Positions 62,838 through 64,000 of a stretch of 64,000 nt of DNA are shown here, piece by piece; the first letter of the stretch is position 1; each line of letters begins with the position of its first letter. Where the stretch lies: the NCBI RefSeq assembly GCF_026262575.1, contig NZ_JAPKFL010000005.1:124001-188000 (forward strand), written 5' to 3'. The translations under genes were made by a program, and so were the position numbers. The notes under the pieces were generated by a model. The model searched no databases and was not told where the DNA came from. It was given only the letters and a program-made list of their open reading frames with translations. Source of the DNA: Streptomyces marinisediminis. GTDB taxonomy: Bacteria > Actinomycetota > Actinomycetes > Streptomycetales > Streptomycetaceae.

Positions 62838-62875
62838 TTGATACCCGGGTGGGCCGTTGTATGTACTGGCGAGTA
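62838..62875 (+). promoter_or_regulatory. etfB promoter with operator-like palindrome
   Basis: TTGATA (62838-62843) and TATGTA (62860-62865) are 16 bases apart. TACT-GGCG-AGTA (62864-62875) overlaps the end of the -10 element, a position where a TetR- or GntR-type repressor would act. The leader to GTG 62988 is about 110 bases. Confidence 0.5.
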
Positions 62876-62987
62876 ATAAACTGATTGGTAGGACCCGGTC
62901 CACCCGGCCGGAACCCGCCCCGACAGGCGCCTATGCTGCCTGAAACAAGGCAGCAGCCCCCATTGACGATGCAGTAGGAGAGCCGGC

Positions 62988-63773
62988 GTGAGCCTGAGGA
63001 TCGTTGTCTGTGTGAAGTACGTGCCCGACGCCACCGGCGACCGGCACTTCGCCGAGGACCTGACCACCGACCGCGACGCCGTGGACGGCCTGCTCTCGGA
63101 GCTGGACGAGTACGCGGTGGAGCAGGCGCTGCAGATCGCCGAGAACGCCGACGACGCCGAGGTCACCGTCTTGACCGTCGGTCCGGAGGACGCCTCGGAC
63201 GCGCTGCGCAAGGCGCTGTCCATGGGCGCGGACAAGGGCGTGCACGTGGAGGACGACGACCTGCACGGCACCGACGCCATGGGCACCTCCCTGGTGCTGG
63301 CCAAGGCCATCGAGGAGACCGGCTACGACCTGGTCGTCTGTGGCATGGCCTCCACCGACGGCACCATGGGCGTGCTGCCCGCCCTGCTCGCCGAGCGCCT
63401 GCGCGTGCCCCAGGTGACGCTGCTGTCCGAGGTCGCGGTCGCCGACGGCAAGGTCACCGGCCGCCGGGACGGCGACACCGCCACCGAGCACCTGGAGGCC
63501 GCGCTGCCCGCCGTCGTCTCGGTCACCGACCAGTCCGGCGAGGCCCGCTACCCCTCCTTCAAGGGCATCATGGCGGCCAAGAAGAAGCCGGTGGAGAGCC
63601 TGGACCTGGACGACCTGGACATCGAGGCCGAGGAGGTCGGCCTGGAGGGCGCCTGGACGAAGGTCGACGAGGCCGCCCCGCGGCCGGCCCGCACCGCCGG
63701 AACCGTCGTGAAGGACGAGGGCGAGGGCGGCAAGCAGCTCGCCGAGTTCCTCGCGGGCCAGAAGTTCATCTGA
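62988..63773 (+). CDS. etfB: Electron transfer flavoprotein beta subunit
   Basis: A 261-aa beta subunit that binds AMP and carries electrons from acyl-CoA dehydrogenases. VVCVKYVPDATGDRHF starts the protein, DEYAVEQALQIAEN and GADKGVHVEDDDLHG follow, and the AMP loop and recognition loop are in AKAIEETGYDLVVCGMASTDGTMGVLPALLAERL (split here) and SFKGIMAAKKKPVE. GTG 62988 has TAGGAGA upstream. It is followed 49 bases later by etfA. Confidence 0.95.
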   Translation: MSLRIVVCVKYVPDATGDRHFAEDLTTDRDAVDGLLSELDEYAVEQALQIAENADDAEVTVLTVGPEDASDALRKALSMGADKGVHVEDDDLHGTDAMGTSLVLAKAIEETGYDLVVCGMASTDGTMGVLPALLAERLRVPQVTLLSEVAVADGKVTGRRDGDTATEHLEAALPAVVSVTDQSGEARYPSFKGIMAAKKKPVESLDLDDLDIEAEEVGLEGAWTKVDEAAPRPARTAGTVVKDEGEGGKQLAEFLAGQKFI

Positions 63774-63822
63774 GCCGCCCCCTCCGCCGACCAGCCCGCA
63801 CATTCACCGCAGGAGCTTTCCC

Positions 63823-64000
63823 ATGGCTGAAGTCCTTGTCTACGTCGACCACGTGGACGGTGCCGTCCGCAAGCCCACCCTGGAGCTGCTGACCCTGGCC
63901 CGCCGCATCGGCGACCCGGTGGCCGTCCACCTCGGCCCCGGCGCCGACACCGCCGCCGCGACCCTCGCCGAGTACGGCGCGGTGAAGGTCCTGGCCGCCG
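63823..64000 (+). CDS. etfA: Electron transfer flavoprotein alpha subunit, 3' end outside window
   Basis: The first 59 codons are present. MAEVLVYVDHVDGAVRKPTLELLTLARRIGDPVAVHLGPGADTAAATLAEYGAVKVLAA, in effect, is the N-terminal domain I of EtfA, which pairs with EtfB; the C-terminal FAD-binding domain lies beyond the edge. CAGGAGC precedes ATG 63823. It forms an operon with etfB. Confidence 0.93.
   Translation, partial: MAEVLVYVDHVDGAVRKPTLELLTLARRIGDPVAVHLGPGADTAAATLAEYGAVKVLAA

Overview
This 64-kb window is high-GC actinomycete chromosome, very probably from Streptomyces or a close relative in the Streptomycetaceae. Supporting signs are the strong third-position G/C bias, frequent GTG starts and 4-bp GTGA/ATGA stop-start overlaps, purine-rich AGGAG Shine-Dalgarno sites, GC-rich hairpin terminators that mostly lack T-tracts, and families typical of streptomycetes (MatB, SGNH lipase, DUF6397, DUF6421, DUF5134, roadblock protein, DUF3516 helicase, mycothiol-dependent maleylpyruvate isomerase fold). 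I see no phage, transposase, integron or CRISPR array. It reads as ordinary chromosome with much accessory metabolism.

Layout. 0-5.3 kb: partial kinase-fold phosphotransferase, tRNA-Pro(GGG), type II NADH dehydrogenase, lipase-maturation-factor membrane protein and thiolase. 5.4-9.9 kb: a translationally coupled sugar cluster (NAD-dependent epimerase with a zinc-knuckle insert, GT2 glycosyltransferase, DUF2064 transferase, methyltransferase) facing a GT-C-like polytopic membrane protein. 10.2-17.3 kb: an orphan sugar-binding lipoprotein under a DasR-like site, a 42-aa protein followed by a 30-bp perfect hairpin, and a complete five-gene peptide/nickel ABC importer. 17.3-21.1 kb: a luciferase-like monooxygenase facing matB and an unusual AccD-AccA fusion. 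21.2-28.5 kb: membrane and secreted proteins, SGNH lipase, MpaB-type oxygenase, roadblock protein and DUF6397 protein. 28.4-35.2 kb: acyl-CoA thioesterase, DUF3516 helicase, membrane hydrolase and a divergent MarR/ABC-exporter pair. 35.3-41 kb: housecleaning enzymes (Nudix, VOC, macrodomain, fructosamine kinase fold, DinB fold), a 19-aa peptide gene, a flavin monooxygenase and YjbQ. 41.6-49.7 kb: FUSC permease, sirohydrochlorin-chelatase-like protein, sugar kinase, ung, an old yellow enzyme/ArsR pair with twin operators, and an FprA-type reductase. 49.7-56.8 kb: a His-rich DUF305 lipoprotein divergent from a LVIVD-repeat secreted protein, TetR, M56 peptidase, DUF5134, VOC, GNAT and GDPD. 57-60.5 kb: an operon of DUF6421, SDR and a PLP lyase. 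60.6-64 kb: acyltransferase, thioredoxin, flavin reductase and etfB-etfA (etfA cut by the window edge).

How they work together. Several loci point to acyl-CoA and electron-transfer metabolism (thiolase, MatB plus carboxyltransferase fusion, TesB, ETF, flavin reductase, NDH-2, FprA). The strongest candidates for undescribed biology are the DUF6421-SDR-lyase operon, whose first protein carries an H-x3-H and EExRxD pattern reminiscent of M49 zinc peptidases, the matB-AccDA fusion pair, the sugar cluster with its zinc-knuckle epimerase, and the tiny structured-terminator peptide genes. Functions here are from reading protein motifs only; no database search was run.
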